Positions 33,461-40,515 of a stretch of 45,352 bases of DNA are shown here, piece by piece. The position numbers were made by a program, and so were the translations under genes. The notes under the pieces were generated by a model that did not search any database, was not told where the DNA came from, and saw nothing but the letters and a program-made list of their open reading frames with translations. Each line of letters starts with the position of its first letter. The first letter of the stretch is position 1. This stretch comes from an uncultured Oscillospiraceae bacterium. GTDB lineage: Bacteria; Bacillota; Clostridia; Oscillospirales; Oscillospiraceae. The stretch covers positions 1 to 45,352 of the forward strand of contig CAJUPW010000023.1 in NCBI GenBank assembly GCA_910588635.1, given 5' to 3'.

Positions 33461-33485
33461 ATACCGGCTGAGAGGGATTTGTCAA
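33458..33485 (-). promoter_or_regulatory. Promoter of the PTS IIC gene
   Basis: Minus strand: TTGACA at 33485-33480, 16-bp spacer, TATAAT at 33463-33458. Both boxes are perfect matches. Confidence 0.8.
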
Positions 33486-33553
33486 GAGAAAGGTTTACAA
33501 CCGCTTTCCGCCATGGTAGAATAAGAGGACTTGAAAAAAGGAGCGTTTTTGCC

Positions 33554-34129
33554 GTGGCCTACAACTTTTTTCCCATGATCTCCCGGATGCGGTACATCAA
33601 CCGCTGGGGGCTGATGCGCAACACCCGTCTGGAAAACATCCAGGAGCACTCCCACCAGGTGGCCGTGCTGGCCCACGCCCTGGCCGTCATTGAGAACCGC
33701 TATTTCGGCGGTCAGACCGACCCCGGCGGAGTGGCGGTGGCCGCGCTGTACCACGACGCCAGCGAGATTCTCACCGGCGACATGCCCACCCCCATCAAAT
33801 ACGACAACCCGGACATCCAGAACGCCTATAAGGCGGTGGAGTCGGTGGCGGAGAAAAAGCTGCTGTCTATGCTGCCCCCCGACCTGCGCGGAGACTTTGA
33901 GGAGGCGGTCACCATCCCGGACCCGGAGGTCCGCGCTATCGTCAAGGCGGCGGACAAGCTGTCGGCTTATCTCAAGTGCGTGGAGGAGCTGAAGGCGGGC
34001 AACACCGAGTTCAAAAAGGCCAGGGAGCAGACCTACGCCGCTCTGTGCAAGAATCCCAGCCCTGCCCTGAGATACTTTATGGACCACTTCCTGGACGGCT
34101 TCGAGCTGACCCTGGACGAGTTGAATTAG
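33554..34129 (+). CDS. YfbR-like 5'-deoxynucleotidase (HD domain)
   Basis: 191 aa. The start is the GTG at 33554 behind AAGGAG; longer ORF starts run into the PTS promoter. HD-domain motifs: EHSHQVAVLAHALA, the HD pair in ALYHDASEILTGDMPTPIKYDNP, and the distal Asp in VKAADKLSAYLKCVEE. E. coli YfbR removes phosphate from deoxynucleoside monophosphates; the matching TGDMPTPIK segment supports the same reaction. First of three genes on the plus strand. Confidence 0.9.
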   Translation: MAYNFFPMISRMRYINRWGLMRNTRLENIQEHSHQVAVLAHALAVIENRYFGGQTDPGGVAVAALYHDASEILTGDMPTPIKYDNPDIQNAYKAVESVAEKKLLSMLPPDLRGDFEEAVTIPDPEVRAIVKAADKLSAYLKCVEELKAGNTEFKKAREQTYAALCKNPSPALRYFMDHFLDGFELTLDELN

Positions 34130-34143
34130 AAAGGAACATCAAG

Positions 34144-34413
34144 ATGAAAGCCATTGTAACCGTGATCGGCAAAGACCGGGTTGGCATCACTGCCGCCGTG
34201 TGCTCTCTGCTGGCCCAGCACAACATCAACATTCTGGACATCACCCAAACCGTTTTGCAGGAGTTTTTCACCATGGTCATGCTGGTGGACACCTCCGCCT
34301 GCGAGAAGTCCGTCGGCGACTTGACCGACATCCTCTCCCAGGCCGGCCAGGAGGAGGGGCTGTCCATCCGTATCCAGCGGGAGGACATCTTTCATGCCAT
34401 GCATCGCATTTAA
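34144..34413 (+). CDS. ACT-domain protein (UPF0237 family)
   Basis: 89 aa single ACT domain: KAIVTVIGKDRVGITAAVCS, then NINILDITQTVLQEFFTMVM. ACT domains bind small ligands, usually amino acids, and regulate enzymes. It lies 14 bases after the nucleotidase gene and 12 bases before the UPF0210 gene; the UPF0237-UPF0210 pair is conserved in many bacteria and archaea, so it is probably the regulatory partner of that protein. Confidence 0.92.
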   Translation: MKAIVTVIGKDRVGITAAVCSLLAQHNINILDITQTVLQEFFTMVMLVDTSACEKSVGDLTDILSQAGQEEGLSIRIQREDIFHAMHRI

Positions 34414-34425
34414 GAGGTGGCCGAC

Positions 34426-35784
34426 ATGTTGAACCAACACGAAATCATGCAGACCATCCAGATGATCGACCAGCAGCATCTGGACGTGCGCACCATCACC
34501 ATGGGCATCTCTCTGCTCTCCTGCGCCCACAGCGATGTAAAGACCGCCTGTGACAAGGTGTATGACAAGATCACCCGCTGCGCCGAGAAGCTGGTGGCTA
34601 CCGGCCAGGCCATTGAGAAGGAGTTCGGCATCCCCATCGTCAACAAGCGCATCTCGGTCACCCCCATCGCCCTGGTGGCCGCGGCGGCGGAGACGGACAG
34701 CTACGTCCCCTTCGCCCAGGCCCTGGACCGGGCCGCCAAGACAACGGGGGTCAACTTCATCGGCGGCTTCTCCGCCCTGGTGCAGAAGGGCATGACCAAC
34801 GCCGACCGCATCCTCATCAACTCCATCCCCGAGGCTCTGGCCGTTACGGATATCGTCTGCTCCTCGGTCAACGTGGGCTCCACCAGGGCGGGCATCGACA
34901 TGGACGCGGTGGCCCTCATGGGCCGCACCATCAAGGCTCTGGCGGAAAAGACCGCCGACAGGGGGGGCTTCGGCTGCGCCAAGCTGGTGGTGTTCTGCAA
35001 CGCGGTGGAGGACAACCCCTTTATGGCGGGAGCCTTCCACGGGGTGGGCGAGCCGGAAAAGGTCATCAACGTGGGGGTCTCCGGCCCCGGGGTGGTATAC
35101 CACGCCCTCCGGGACGTGAAGGGACAGCCCTTCGACGTGGTGGCCGAGACGGTGAAAAAGACCGCTTTCCGCATCACCCGCATGGGCCAGCTGGTGGCTC
35201 AGGAGGCCAGCCGCCGGCTGGACACCCCCTTCGGCATTGTGGACCTGTCCCTGGCCCCCACCCCCGCCGTGGGGGACAGCGTGGCCCGGATTCTGGAGGA
35301 GATGGGCCTGGAGGTGTGCGGCACCCACGGCACCACCGCAGCCCTGGCCCTGCTCAACGACGCGGTGAAGAAGGGGGGCGTGATGGCCTCCTCCCACGTG
35401 GGCGGGCTGTCAGGCGCCTTTATTCCGGTGAGCGAGGACGAGGGCATGATCGCCGCGGCCGCCTCCGGGGCCCTTACCCTGGACAAGCTGGAGGCCATGA
35501 CCTGCGTGTGTTCGGTGGGCCTGGACATGATCGCCGTCCCCGGCGACACCCCCGCCGAGACCATCTCCGCCATCATCGCCGATGAGGCGGCCATCGGCAT
35601 GGTTAACTCCAAGACCACCGCTGTGCGCGTCATCCCCGCACCGGGCTGCACTGTGGGGGACACGGTGGAGTTCGGCGGCCTGCTGGGCTCCGCGCCGGTG
35701 CAGGAGGTCCACCCCTTCTCCGCCAAAGATTTTGTGGAGCGGGGAGGGCGTATCCCCGCCCCCATGCAGAGCCTGAAGAACTGA
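34426..35784 (+). CDS. UPF0210 (PFL-like, DUF711) family protein
   Basis: 452 aa, full length. The start is the ATG at 34426 behind AAGAGGTGG; the GTG at 34417 lies within that site. Conserved stretches: IVNKRISVTPIALVAAA, FIGGFSALVQKGMTNAD, VCSSVNVGSTRAGIDMDAVA, NPFMAGAFHGVGEPE, GVSGPGVVYHAL and GTHGTTAALALLNDAVKKGG. The family looks distantly like pyruvate formate-lyase and has known structures, but no proven reaction to my knowledge. Strict pairing with the ACT protein suggests control by a small ligand. Confidence 0.93.
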   Translation: MLNQHEIMQTIQMIDQQHLDVRTITMGISLLSCAHSDVKTACDKVYDKITRCAEKLVATGQAIEKEFGIPIVNKRISVTPIALVAAAAETDSYVPFAQALDRAAKTTGVNFIGGFSALVQKGMTNADRILINSIPEALAVTDIVCSSVNVGSTRAGIDMDAVALMGRTIKALAEKTADRGGFGCAKLVVFCNAVEDNPFMAGAFHGVGEPEKVINVGVSGPGVVYHALRDVKGQPFDVVAETVKKTAFRITRMGQLVAQEASRRLDTPFGIVDLSLAPTPAVGDSVARILEEMGLEVCGTHGTTAALALLNDAVKKGGVMASSHVGGLSGAFIPVSEDEGMIAAAASGALTLDKLEAMTCVCSVGLDMIAVPGDTPAETISAIIADEAAIGMVNSKTTAVRVIPAPGCTVGDTVEFGGLLGSAPVQEVHPFSAKDFVERGGRIPAPMQSLKN

Positions 35785-35798
35785 GTGTTCTGGTCAGA

Positions 35799-35830
35799 GG
35801 GCCGTCCCAAGAGGACGGCCCCATTTTTTT
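35799..35830 (+). terminator. Terminator after the UPF0210 gene
   Basis: GGGCCGTCC, loop CAAGA, GGACGGCCC, then CATTTTTTT. 9-bp perfect stem, 14 bases past the stop. Confidence 0.93.
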
Positions 35831-35844
35831 CCAGCAAAAACCTG

Positions 35845-35874
35845 TTGAGCTGGCCCCGCTGTTCGTGCTATACT
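35845..35874 (+). promoter_or_regulatory. Promoter of the SLH-GH25 lysozyme gene
   Basis: TTGAGC at 35845-35850, 18-bp spacer, TATACT at 35869-35874 with an upstream TGC (extended -10). Confidence 0.65.
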
Positions 35875-35920
35875 GGCAAAGTACGACATTCCGACTACGA
35901 TCAAGAGAGCGAGGAACACC

Positions 35921-37351
35921 ATGATATGCAAGACGCGCAAGACCCTGGCGGCCGGGCTGACCGCTCTGGCCCTGACCCTGAGCCTCACCCCCGTCTCCGC
36001 CAACAAGACCACCTACTTAGACGTAAACGACGAGATCTGGTACTCCACCCCCATCGCCTTCTGCCAGCAGCACGGGCTGATGGACGGGACGGCTCCCGGG
36101 GAATTTCAGCCGAAAGCGCCCCTGACCCGGGCGGCTCTGGCGGAGTCTCTCTACCGCCTGGCCGGCTCCCCCGCGCCGGAGGAGGGGGAGATTCCGGATG
36201 ATTCTTCCGCGCCGGAGGAGACCTTCTCGGATGTAGCGGCCGATCACCCCAGCTTCAGCGCCATCGTCTGGGCAAAGGAGAGCGGTGCGGTGGGCGGCTA
36301 CCCGGACGGCACCTTCCGTCCGGAGAACCCCATCACCCGAGAGGAGGCGGCCGTCATTCTCTGGAACGGCCGGGGCCGCCCCGAGGCGGCCGGCGAGGCC
36401 GCCTGCACCGACCGGGATACCGTCTCCTCCTGGGCGCTGGAAGCCGTGGACTGGGCCTACGGGGAGGGGCTGCTGTCGGGCAACTCGGACGGCAGCTTCG
36501 CCCCCCGGAACAATATCACCCGGGGGGAGGGGGCCACGGTGGTGATGCGGTGCGGGAAGGTGTATTACGGCATGACCTACGGCTACCCCCTACCTGAGCC
36601 CCGGGCGGTGCCCGCAAACCCCTATGACAATGAGCGCTACCGCCTGGACGAGAACGGCTATCTTACCTACCAGGGGGGCCGGTACGCCAAAGGGGTGGAT
36701 GTCTCCGCCCATCAGAAGGAGATCGACTGGAGCCGGGTGGCGGCCTCGGGCATGAGCTTTGCCATGATCCGGGCCGGATACCGGGGCTATACCCTGGGCG
36801 CCATCACCAAGGACGAGTATTTCGACGCCAACATGTCCGGGGCGCTGGCCAACGGCATGGACGTGGGGGTCTACTTCTTCTCCCAGGCCCTCACCCCCGC
36901 CGAGGCGGAGGAGGAGGCCCGGCAGGTGCTGGAGTGGATCAAGGACTACAAAGTTACATACCCCATCGTCTTTGACTGGGAGGAGCAGGACAAGGACAAT
37001 TCCCGCACCCGGAACACCGACGGCAACACCGTCACCGCCTGCGCCCTGGCCTTCTGTAAGGTAATCAAGGAGGCGGGCTATACCCCCATGACCTACGGCA
37101 GCCCCTCCAAGATTTACGAGGGGGGGCTGGCCCTGGAGTATCTCCAGGACTACCCCGCCTTCTGGCTGGCCCACTACACCAAGGAGACCCTCCCCACCAG
37201 CTTCCGCTACCGCTATGATATCTGGCAGTACTCCAGCTCCGGCACGGTGGACGGCATCGAGGGCAATGTGGACCTGAACATCGCGCTGACCGTATATGGG
37301 CGCGGGTCCTCCCAGCTGCCTCCCGACTGGTGGAAATATCCCCCGGTTTAA
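35921..37351 (+). CDS. Secreted lysozyme with SLH repeats (GH25)
   Basis: 476 aa. A signal peptide of about 27 residues ends at PVSA. Three SLH-type repeats follow (about 30-80, 102-150, 162-210; e.g. GYPDGTFRPENPITREEAA and GNSDGSFAPRNNITRGE), which bind pyruvylated wall polymer. The GH25 muramidase domain spans about 255-476, with catalytic D260 (GVDVSAHQ) and the D352-W353-E354 motif (VFDWEEQ), and ends in DIWQYSSSG and DGIEGNVDLNI. It cuts the peptidoglycan glycan chain; anchored outside, it probably serves in wall turnover. Single gene. Confidence 0.94.
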   Translation: MICKTRKTLAAGLTALALTLSLTPVSANKTTYLDVNDEIWYSTPIAFCQQHGLMDGTAPGEFQPKAPLTRAALAESLYRLAGSPAPEEGEIPDDSSAPEETFSDVAADHPSFSAIVWAKESGAVGGYPDGTFRPENPITREEAAVILWNGRGRPEAAGEAACTDRDTVSSWALEAVDWAYGEGLLSGNSDGSFAPRNNITRGEGATVVMRCGKVYYGMTYGYPLPEPRAVPANPYDNERYRLDENGYLTYQGGRYAKGVDVSAHQKEIDWSRVAASGMSFAMIRAGYRGYTLGAITKDEYFDANMSGALANGMDVGVYFFSQALTPAEAEEEARQVLEWIKDYKVTYPIVFDWEEQDKDNSRTRNTDGNTVTACALAFCKVIKEAGYTPMTYGSPSKIYEGGLALEYLQDYPAFWLAHYTKETLPTSFRYRYDIWQYSSSGTVDGIEGNVDLNIALTVYGRGSSQLPPDWWKYPPV

Positions 37352-37358
37352 GAGATTT

Positions 37359-37408
37359 GCAACCGTTGGTTGCGGAAAGTTCCAGCCCCTCCTGGTGGAA
37401 CGCAACCG
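37359..37408. promoter_or_regulatory. Inverted repeats ahead of the first XRE gene
   Basis: GCAACC-GTT-GGTTGC at 37359-37373, a further GCAACCG at 37402-37408, and GTTCCA / TGGAAC at 37379-37401. They lie 45-95 bp upstream of an XRE regulator and may be its own binding sites or those of a related regulator. No clear -35/-10 pair is seen. Confidence 0.4.
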
Positions 37409-37451
37409 ATTTTTCTGCTAGGCTGGACCTATCAGAAAGGAGGTGCCTGAT

Positions 37452-38090
37452 ATGAAACTCAACGAAAAGATCGCATACTACCGGCGGGACAAAAGGCTGT
37501 CTCAGGAGGAGCTGGCCGCACAGGTGGGGGTGTCCCGCCAGGCGGTGAGCAAGTGGGAGCTGGGCGAGGCGGCCCCGGACATCGGCAAGCTGCTGGCCCT
37601 GGCCAAGGCCTTCGGGGTCACCACCGACCACCTGCTGGACGAGGAGGCGGAGCCGGAGCGGCCCGCGTCTCCGCAGCCGGCCCAGGAGCCCTCCGCGCCC
37701 CCGCCTCCGCCCCAGTCCGCGCCGGGGTCCAGTCTCCCCGGCTTCATCGGGAAAATGGTCCGGCGCTGGGGCTGGCTGGCCGGGGTCTACCTGGCGCTGG
37801 AGGGGGCCGGCCTGACCCTGTTCGGTCTTGTGGGACGGTTCATGGTCTCCGGTTTTTTCCGGGGCATGGGCGGCTTCGGCATGGATGGCGGCTGGACCTA
37901 CAGCGGCCCTCCGGAGCTGGAGGAGGCTATCATGGGGGAACTGGGAATCGCACAGGCGTCTCCCTTTTCCGGGATGCGGTCGGTGATGATGGCAATTCCC
38001 ACCCTGGCCCTGGTGATCGGACTGATTATGGTCATCGGCGGGCTGATCCTGGCCTATGTGCTGTGGAAACAGGGCAAAAAGGGGGAGTGA
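37452..38090 (+). CDS. Membrane-anchored XRE family regulator (first copy)
   Basis: 212 aa; AAAGGAGG precedes the start. Residues 1-60 are an XRE helix-turn-helix (LSQEELAAQVGVSRQAVSKW, then LALAKAFGVTTDHLLDEE). A Pro/Ala-rich linker (about 66-95) leads to two hydrophobic segments (about 108-132 and 178-204). The architecture of an XRE domain tied to membrane helices is shared with the gene at 38925-39605. Target genes are unknown; inverted repeats upstream suggest self-control. Confidence 0.87.
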   Translation: MKLNEKIAYYRRDKRLSQEELAAQVGVSRQAVSKWELGEAAPDIGKLLALAKAFGVTTDHLLDEEAEPERPASPQPAQEPSAPPPPPQSAPGSSLPGFIGKMVRRWGWLAGVYLALEGAGLTLFGLVGRFMVSGFFRGMGGFGMDGGWTYSGPPELEEAIMGELGIAQASPFSGMRSVMMAIPTLALVIGLIMVIGGLILAYVLWKQGKKGE

Positions 38091-38179
38091 TCCCCTCCGC
38101 AGCGGTCCATATTGTGCCGGACCCCTATCGGAATGAGGACTGAGCATTCATGCCTCTATGGAAGAGAGGGAAATTCATA

Positions 38180-38208
38180 TTGACATATTTCTGAACAGGG
38201 GCTATAAT
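38180..38208 (+). promoter_or_regulatory. Promoter of the type III toxin-antitoxin locus
   Basis: TTGACA at 38180-38185, 17-bp spacer, TATAAT at 38203-38208. Perfect consensus boxes, with transcription expected from about 38215, directly before the RNA repeats. Confidence 0.9.
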
Positions 38209-38214
38209 AATAAG

Positions 38215-38382
38215 TAGTAAGGGTGGTTTCCGTATGAGACGAGTGACGGTTCTGACTCGTCGGTAAAATAAAAATTGACCGAGCGAAGATGTTGAGTGAC
38301 GGTTCTGACTCAACGGTAAAATAAAAAGTGACCGAAAGAAGCCATCCGGCGGGGAGGGGATCGCCCTCCCCGCTTTTCCTTT
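38215..38382 (+). ncRNA. Type III antitoxin RNA, two pseudoknot repeats (CptI/TenpI-like)
   Basis: Antitoxin RNAs of type III systems are tandem repeats that fold as pseudoknots and wrap the toxin. Two units begin GAGTGACGGTTCTGACTC at 38241 and 38294 (period 53) and agree at about 42 of 48 positions, including CGGTAAAATAAAAA and GACCGA. Each has a 6-bp stem with the same 10-base loop: ACGAGT/ACTCGT in unit 1 (38239-38260) and TTGAGT/ACTCAA in unit 2 (38292-38313), so two stem pairs covary. The loop CGGT(T) can pair with (G)ACCG downstream of the A-rich linker (38278-38281 and 38331-38334), giving an H-type pseudoknot. A consensus promoter precedes it and a terminator then the toxin gene follow, the standard layout. 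Predicted length is about 165 bases. Confidence 0.8.
38349..38382 (+). terminator. Terminator between antitoxin RNA and toxin gene
   Basis: GCGGGGAGGG at 38349-38358, loop GATCG, CCCTCCCCGC at 38364-38373, then TTTTCCTTT. In type III systems such a terminator lets most transcripts stop after the RNA and only a few continue into the toxin, giving excess antitoxin. Confidence 0.92.
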
Positions 38383-38397
38383 ACATTGGAGTGTCGA

Positions 38398-38888
38398 ATG
38401 ATGGAATACGCAGCAGAGATATATAATCTGTCCCCCCAATTTTTATAGATTATCCTCACAGCCAGTATCCGGAGATAGCGGTGAAGAACGGACGCCCCTA
38501 TTCCTGTCTGTTGATTGAATATCTGGACGATTTGTTTATCTGCATTCCGTTTCGCTCTCATGTCCGGCATCCATACGCCTATCACTTCAAAAACTCCGCC
38601 AGATCTAAACGCAGTCAATCCGGCCTTGATTATACCAAGTCCATTTTAATCAAAAATAATGCGTATTTGGATAGCGTTGCACCCGCAATTGTAGATCAGG
38701 ATGAGTATAAGGAAACGATGGTAAATTTACCCCTTATTGTTGGAGAAGTATTTGACTATATCTCTGACTATAAGGATGACCTGAACGCAGGACGGAAGCT
38801 CCACCCCAAAGAGTGGCAGCGCCGGTATGGCCGGTCTACCTTGCCCTACTTTGAGAGTTTTCTGCGGGATGCGGCGGCGCAGAGATAA
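38398..38888 (+). pseudogene. Type III toxin, CptN/TenpN-like endoribonuclease, one-base frameshift
   Basis: Toxins of this family are RNases that cut mRNA and their own antitoxin precursor. The start (ATG at 38398 or 38401 behind TTGGAG) reads EYAAEIYNLSPQF and then stops at TAG 38446-38448. In the -1 frame the family sequence goes on: FIDYPHSQYPEI, KNGRPYSCLLIEY, FICIPFRSHV, ARSKRSQSGLDYTK, VDQDEYKE and a TLPYFESFL end, to the stop at 38888. Joined, about 162 aa, the usual length. One base is missing, most simply a T in the T5 run at 38440-38444. It may be dead, a sequencing error, or rely on frameshifting; an internal ATG at 38481 would drop the N-terminal strand. Family membership rests on remembered motif patterns of CptN/TenpN proteins. 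Confidence 0.8.
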
Positions 38889-38894
38889 TGACAG

Positions 38895-38925
38895 GCCCTC
38901 CGAGCAACTGCTCGGAGGGCTTTTT
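38895..38925 (+). terminator. Terminator after the toxin gene
   Basis: GCCCTCCGAGC, loop AACT, GCTCGGAGGGC, then TTTTT. 11-bp perfect stem, 7 bases past the toxin stop, touching the stop of the convergent XRE gene. Confidence 0.92.
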
Positions 38926-39605
38926 CAGCCGTCCTTTCTCCGTTTTTTCCATGTTTCTCTCCACGTCTTGCCGCAGGCCCGCCCGGTGAAAACGATTAGG
39001 AGCAAGGTCACCAGGCCCCGCACAATGCCGACGGCGGCGGCAAAATGGTAGGTACGGTATCTTATCTCCGGAATCACGATCAAATGATGCAGATACTTCA
39101 ATCCGCCGACCAGTCCCCAGGGCGACACGCTGGTATAGGGGTTCAGTACCAGACAGCTCAGCGCCACCGCCAGCCAGCCCATGATGAGCCAGGGGTGCTT
39201 TTTGGCGAGCAGAAGGGGCAGGCCCAGGATGACCAGAGACAGGGCCGCCCAGATCAGCAGAGGAGCGCCCATCAATCCGATGACGGCCAGCGCCGCGCCT
39301 GAGACCTCCATAATAACGCCCAGCTTCTGGACGGGGGACAGCCCTTGCTTTTGCTCCCGTTCCACATAGATGACCTGGGGCTGGGGTGGCTCCGGGGGCC
39401 GGGGGCGCTCCCCCTCCCGGACCAGTTCATCCACGCCCACCCCAAACAGGTCGGCCAGCTTGATGATCTTGTCCAGGTCGGGGGTGGACTGGCCCGTCTC
39501 CCACTTGCTCACGCTCTGCCGGGAGACCTCCAGCTTCTCCGCCAGGTCGTCCTGGGACATGTCCCGCGCGGTGCGGAGGGACAGAATTTTTTCTCCCAAT
39601 GTCAT
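38925..39605 (-). CDS. Membrane-anchored XRE family regulator (second copy)
   Basis: 226 aa; GGAGGTC precedes the start at 39605. HTH at 1-62 (MSQDDLAEKLEVSRQSVSKW, then IIKLADLFGVGVDELV), a Pro-rich linker with a charged segment (about 66-88), then four hydrophobic segments (about 92-215) and a basic tail (TWKKRRKDG). It resembles the first copy in HTH and layout, but has more membrane helices. Its promoter region overlaps that of the divergent TetR gene. Membrane XRE proteins of this sort may sense envelope state; target unknown. Confidence 0.88.
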   Translation of the reverse strand: MTLGEKILSLRTARDMSQDDLAEKLEVSRQSVSKWETGQSTPDLDKIIKLADLFGVGVDELVREGERPRPPEPPQPQVIYVEREQKQGLSPVQKLGVIMEVSGAALAVIGLMGAPLLIWAALSLVILGLPLLLAKKHPWLIMGWLAVALSCLVLNPYTSVSPWGLVGGLKYLHHLIVIPEIRYRTYHFAAAVGIVRGLVTLLLIVFTGRACGKTWRETWKKRRKDG

Positions 39606-39608
39606 GTC

Positions 39609-39637
39609 TTGACCTCCTCCTGATTTTCTTTTATTAT
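39609..39637 (+). promoter_or_regulatory. Promoter of the TetR gene
   Basis: TTGACC at 39609-39614, 17-bp spacer, TATTAT at 39632-39637. The -35 box lies within the leader of the divergent XRE gene, so the two may interfere. Confidence 0.55.
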
Positions 39638-39680
39638 AGAGAAAACGGGGCAAAAATCAATCAAGTCTACTTGGAAATTG

Positions 39681-39699
39681 CCGCAACTGAAAGTTGCGG
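39681..39699. promoter_or_regulatory. Palindrome in the TetR leader
   Basis: CCGCAAC-TGAAA-GTTGCGG, 7-bp perfect arms, 20 bases before the TetR start and after its predicted transcription start. A second short one, CAAGT-CT-ACTTG, is at 39662-39673. Either could be a TetR operator or an mRNA hairpin near the ribosome site. Confidence 0.45.
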
Positions 39700-39718
39700 A
39701 GGGGCAGGAGGGATCAAA

Positions 39719-40345
39719 ATGGCCAAAAAGAACACCCGGAACACCCGGGGGAAGATCATCGACGCGGCCTGGCAGCTGTTTTACTGCCAGGGCTACGACG
39801 ACACCACCGTGGAGGAGATCATCGAGGCATCGGGCACCTCCCGGGGGTCCTTCTACCACTACTTCCAGGGCAAGGACGCCCTACTGTCTACCCTGGCCGA
39901 CGTGTTCGACCGGAAGTATGAGGAGCTGATGGAGACCCTGGACCCGGAGCAGGACCGCTTCGAGCAGCTGATGTATTTAAACCGGGAGCTGTTCGCCATG
40001 CTGGAGAACTCCATCTCGTTGGATTTGGCGGCCCGGCTGTATTCCTACCAGCTGGTCACCCGGGGGGACAAGTCCCTCCTGGACCACAACCGTACCTACT
40101 ACCGGCTGCTGCGCCAGACGGTGCTCCAGGGCCAGCAGCGGGGGGAGCTGCGCGGCGATGTCACCGCAAACGAGATCGTCCGGGTCTACGCCCTGTGCGA
40201 GCGGGCCCTCATCTACGACTGGTGTCTGTCAGAGGGGGACTACTCCCTGTCCCAGTACGCAAAGACCATGATGCCCATGTTTCTACAAGGCTTTCGGGGG
40301 AAACCAGCGGAAGTTTGTAGGAATGTACAAAATAGTATTTTATAA
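39719..40345 (+). CDS. TetR family transcriptional regulator
   Basis: 208 aa; CAGGAGG precedes the start at 39719. N-terminal HTH (about 8-55): GKIIDAAWQLFYCQGYDDTT, then IIEASGTSRGSFYHYFQGKDALL. The C-terminal ligand domain is helical and not conserved. It is read in the same direction as putP 170 bases later, and two TGTACA sites (40324-40329, 40348-40353) lie between, so it may control putP or itself (inference). Confidence 0.9.
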   Translation: MAKKNTRNTRGKIIDAAWQLFYCQGYDDTTVEEIIEASGTSRGSFYHYFQGKDALLSTLADVFDRKYEELMETLDPEQDRFEQLMYLNRELFAMLENSISLDLAARLYSYQLVTRGDKSLLDHNRTYYRLLRQTVLQGQQRGELRGDVTANEIVRVYALCERALIYDWCLSEGDYSLSQYAKTMMPMFLQGFRGKPAEVCRNVQNSIL

Positions 40346-40364
40346 AATGTACAGCCTGTTTTTC

Positions 40365-40393
40365 TTGATATTTCAGGATTAGCGGGCTATTAT
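40365..40393 (+). promoter_or_regulatory. Promoter of putP
   Basis: TTGATA at 40365-40370, 17-bp spacer, TATTAT at 40388-40393, about 120 bases before the putP start. Two TGTACA boxes 24 bp apart lie just upstream. Confidence 0.6.
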
Positions 40394-40515
40394 TTTTTAT
40401 TCTGTACGGAGTTTGTTCTATATTGCGTTCTTGCCGGGTTTCTGGTATGATACCCATAATCTGCTGTTCGGCGGGCTGTTGTGCGGCCTGCCGGAGAGGC
40501 TTTGGGAGGAATTTT

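Noticed and set aside
38239..38334. Tandem riboswitch such as preQ1-I or guanidine-II (mini-ykkC)
   Set aside because: The stem with A-rich tail recalls preQ1-I and the ACGG in the loop recalls guanidine-II, but the 10-base loop and pairing fit neither, and the type III toxin gene downstream explains the repeats better.
38481..38888. Toxin gene starting at the ATG at 38481
   Set aside because: Family similarity (FIDYPHSQYPEI) continues upstream of this ATG and a proper start with ribosome site lies at 38398, so a frameshift is the better reading.
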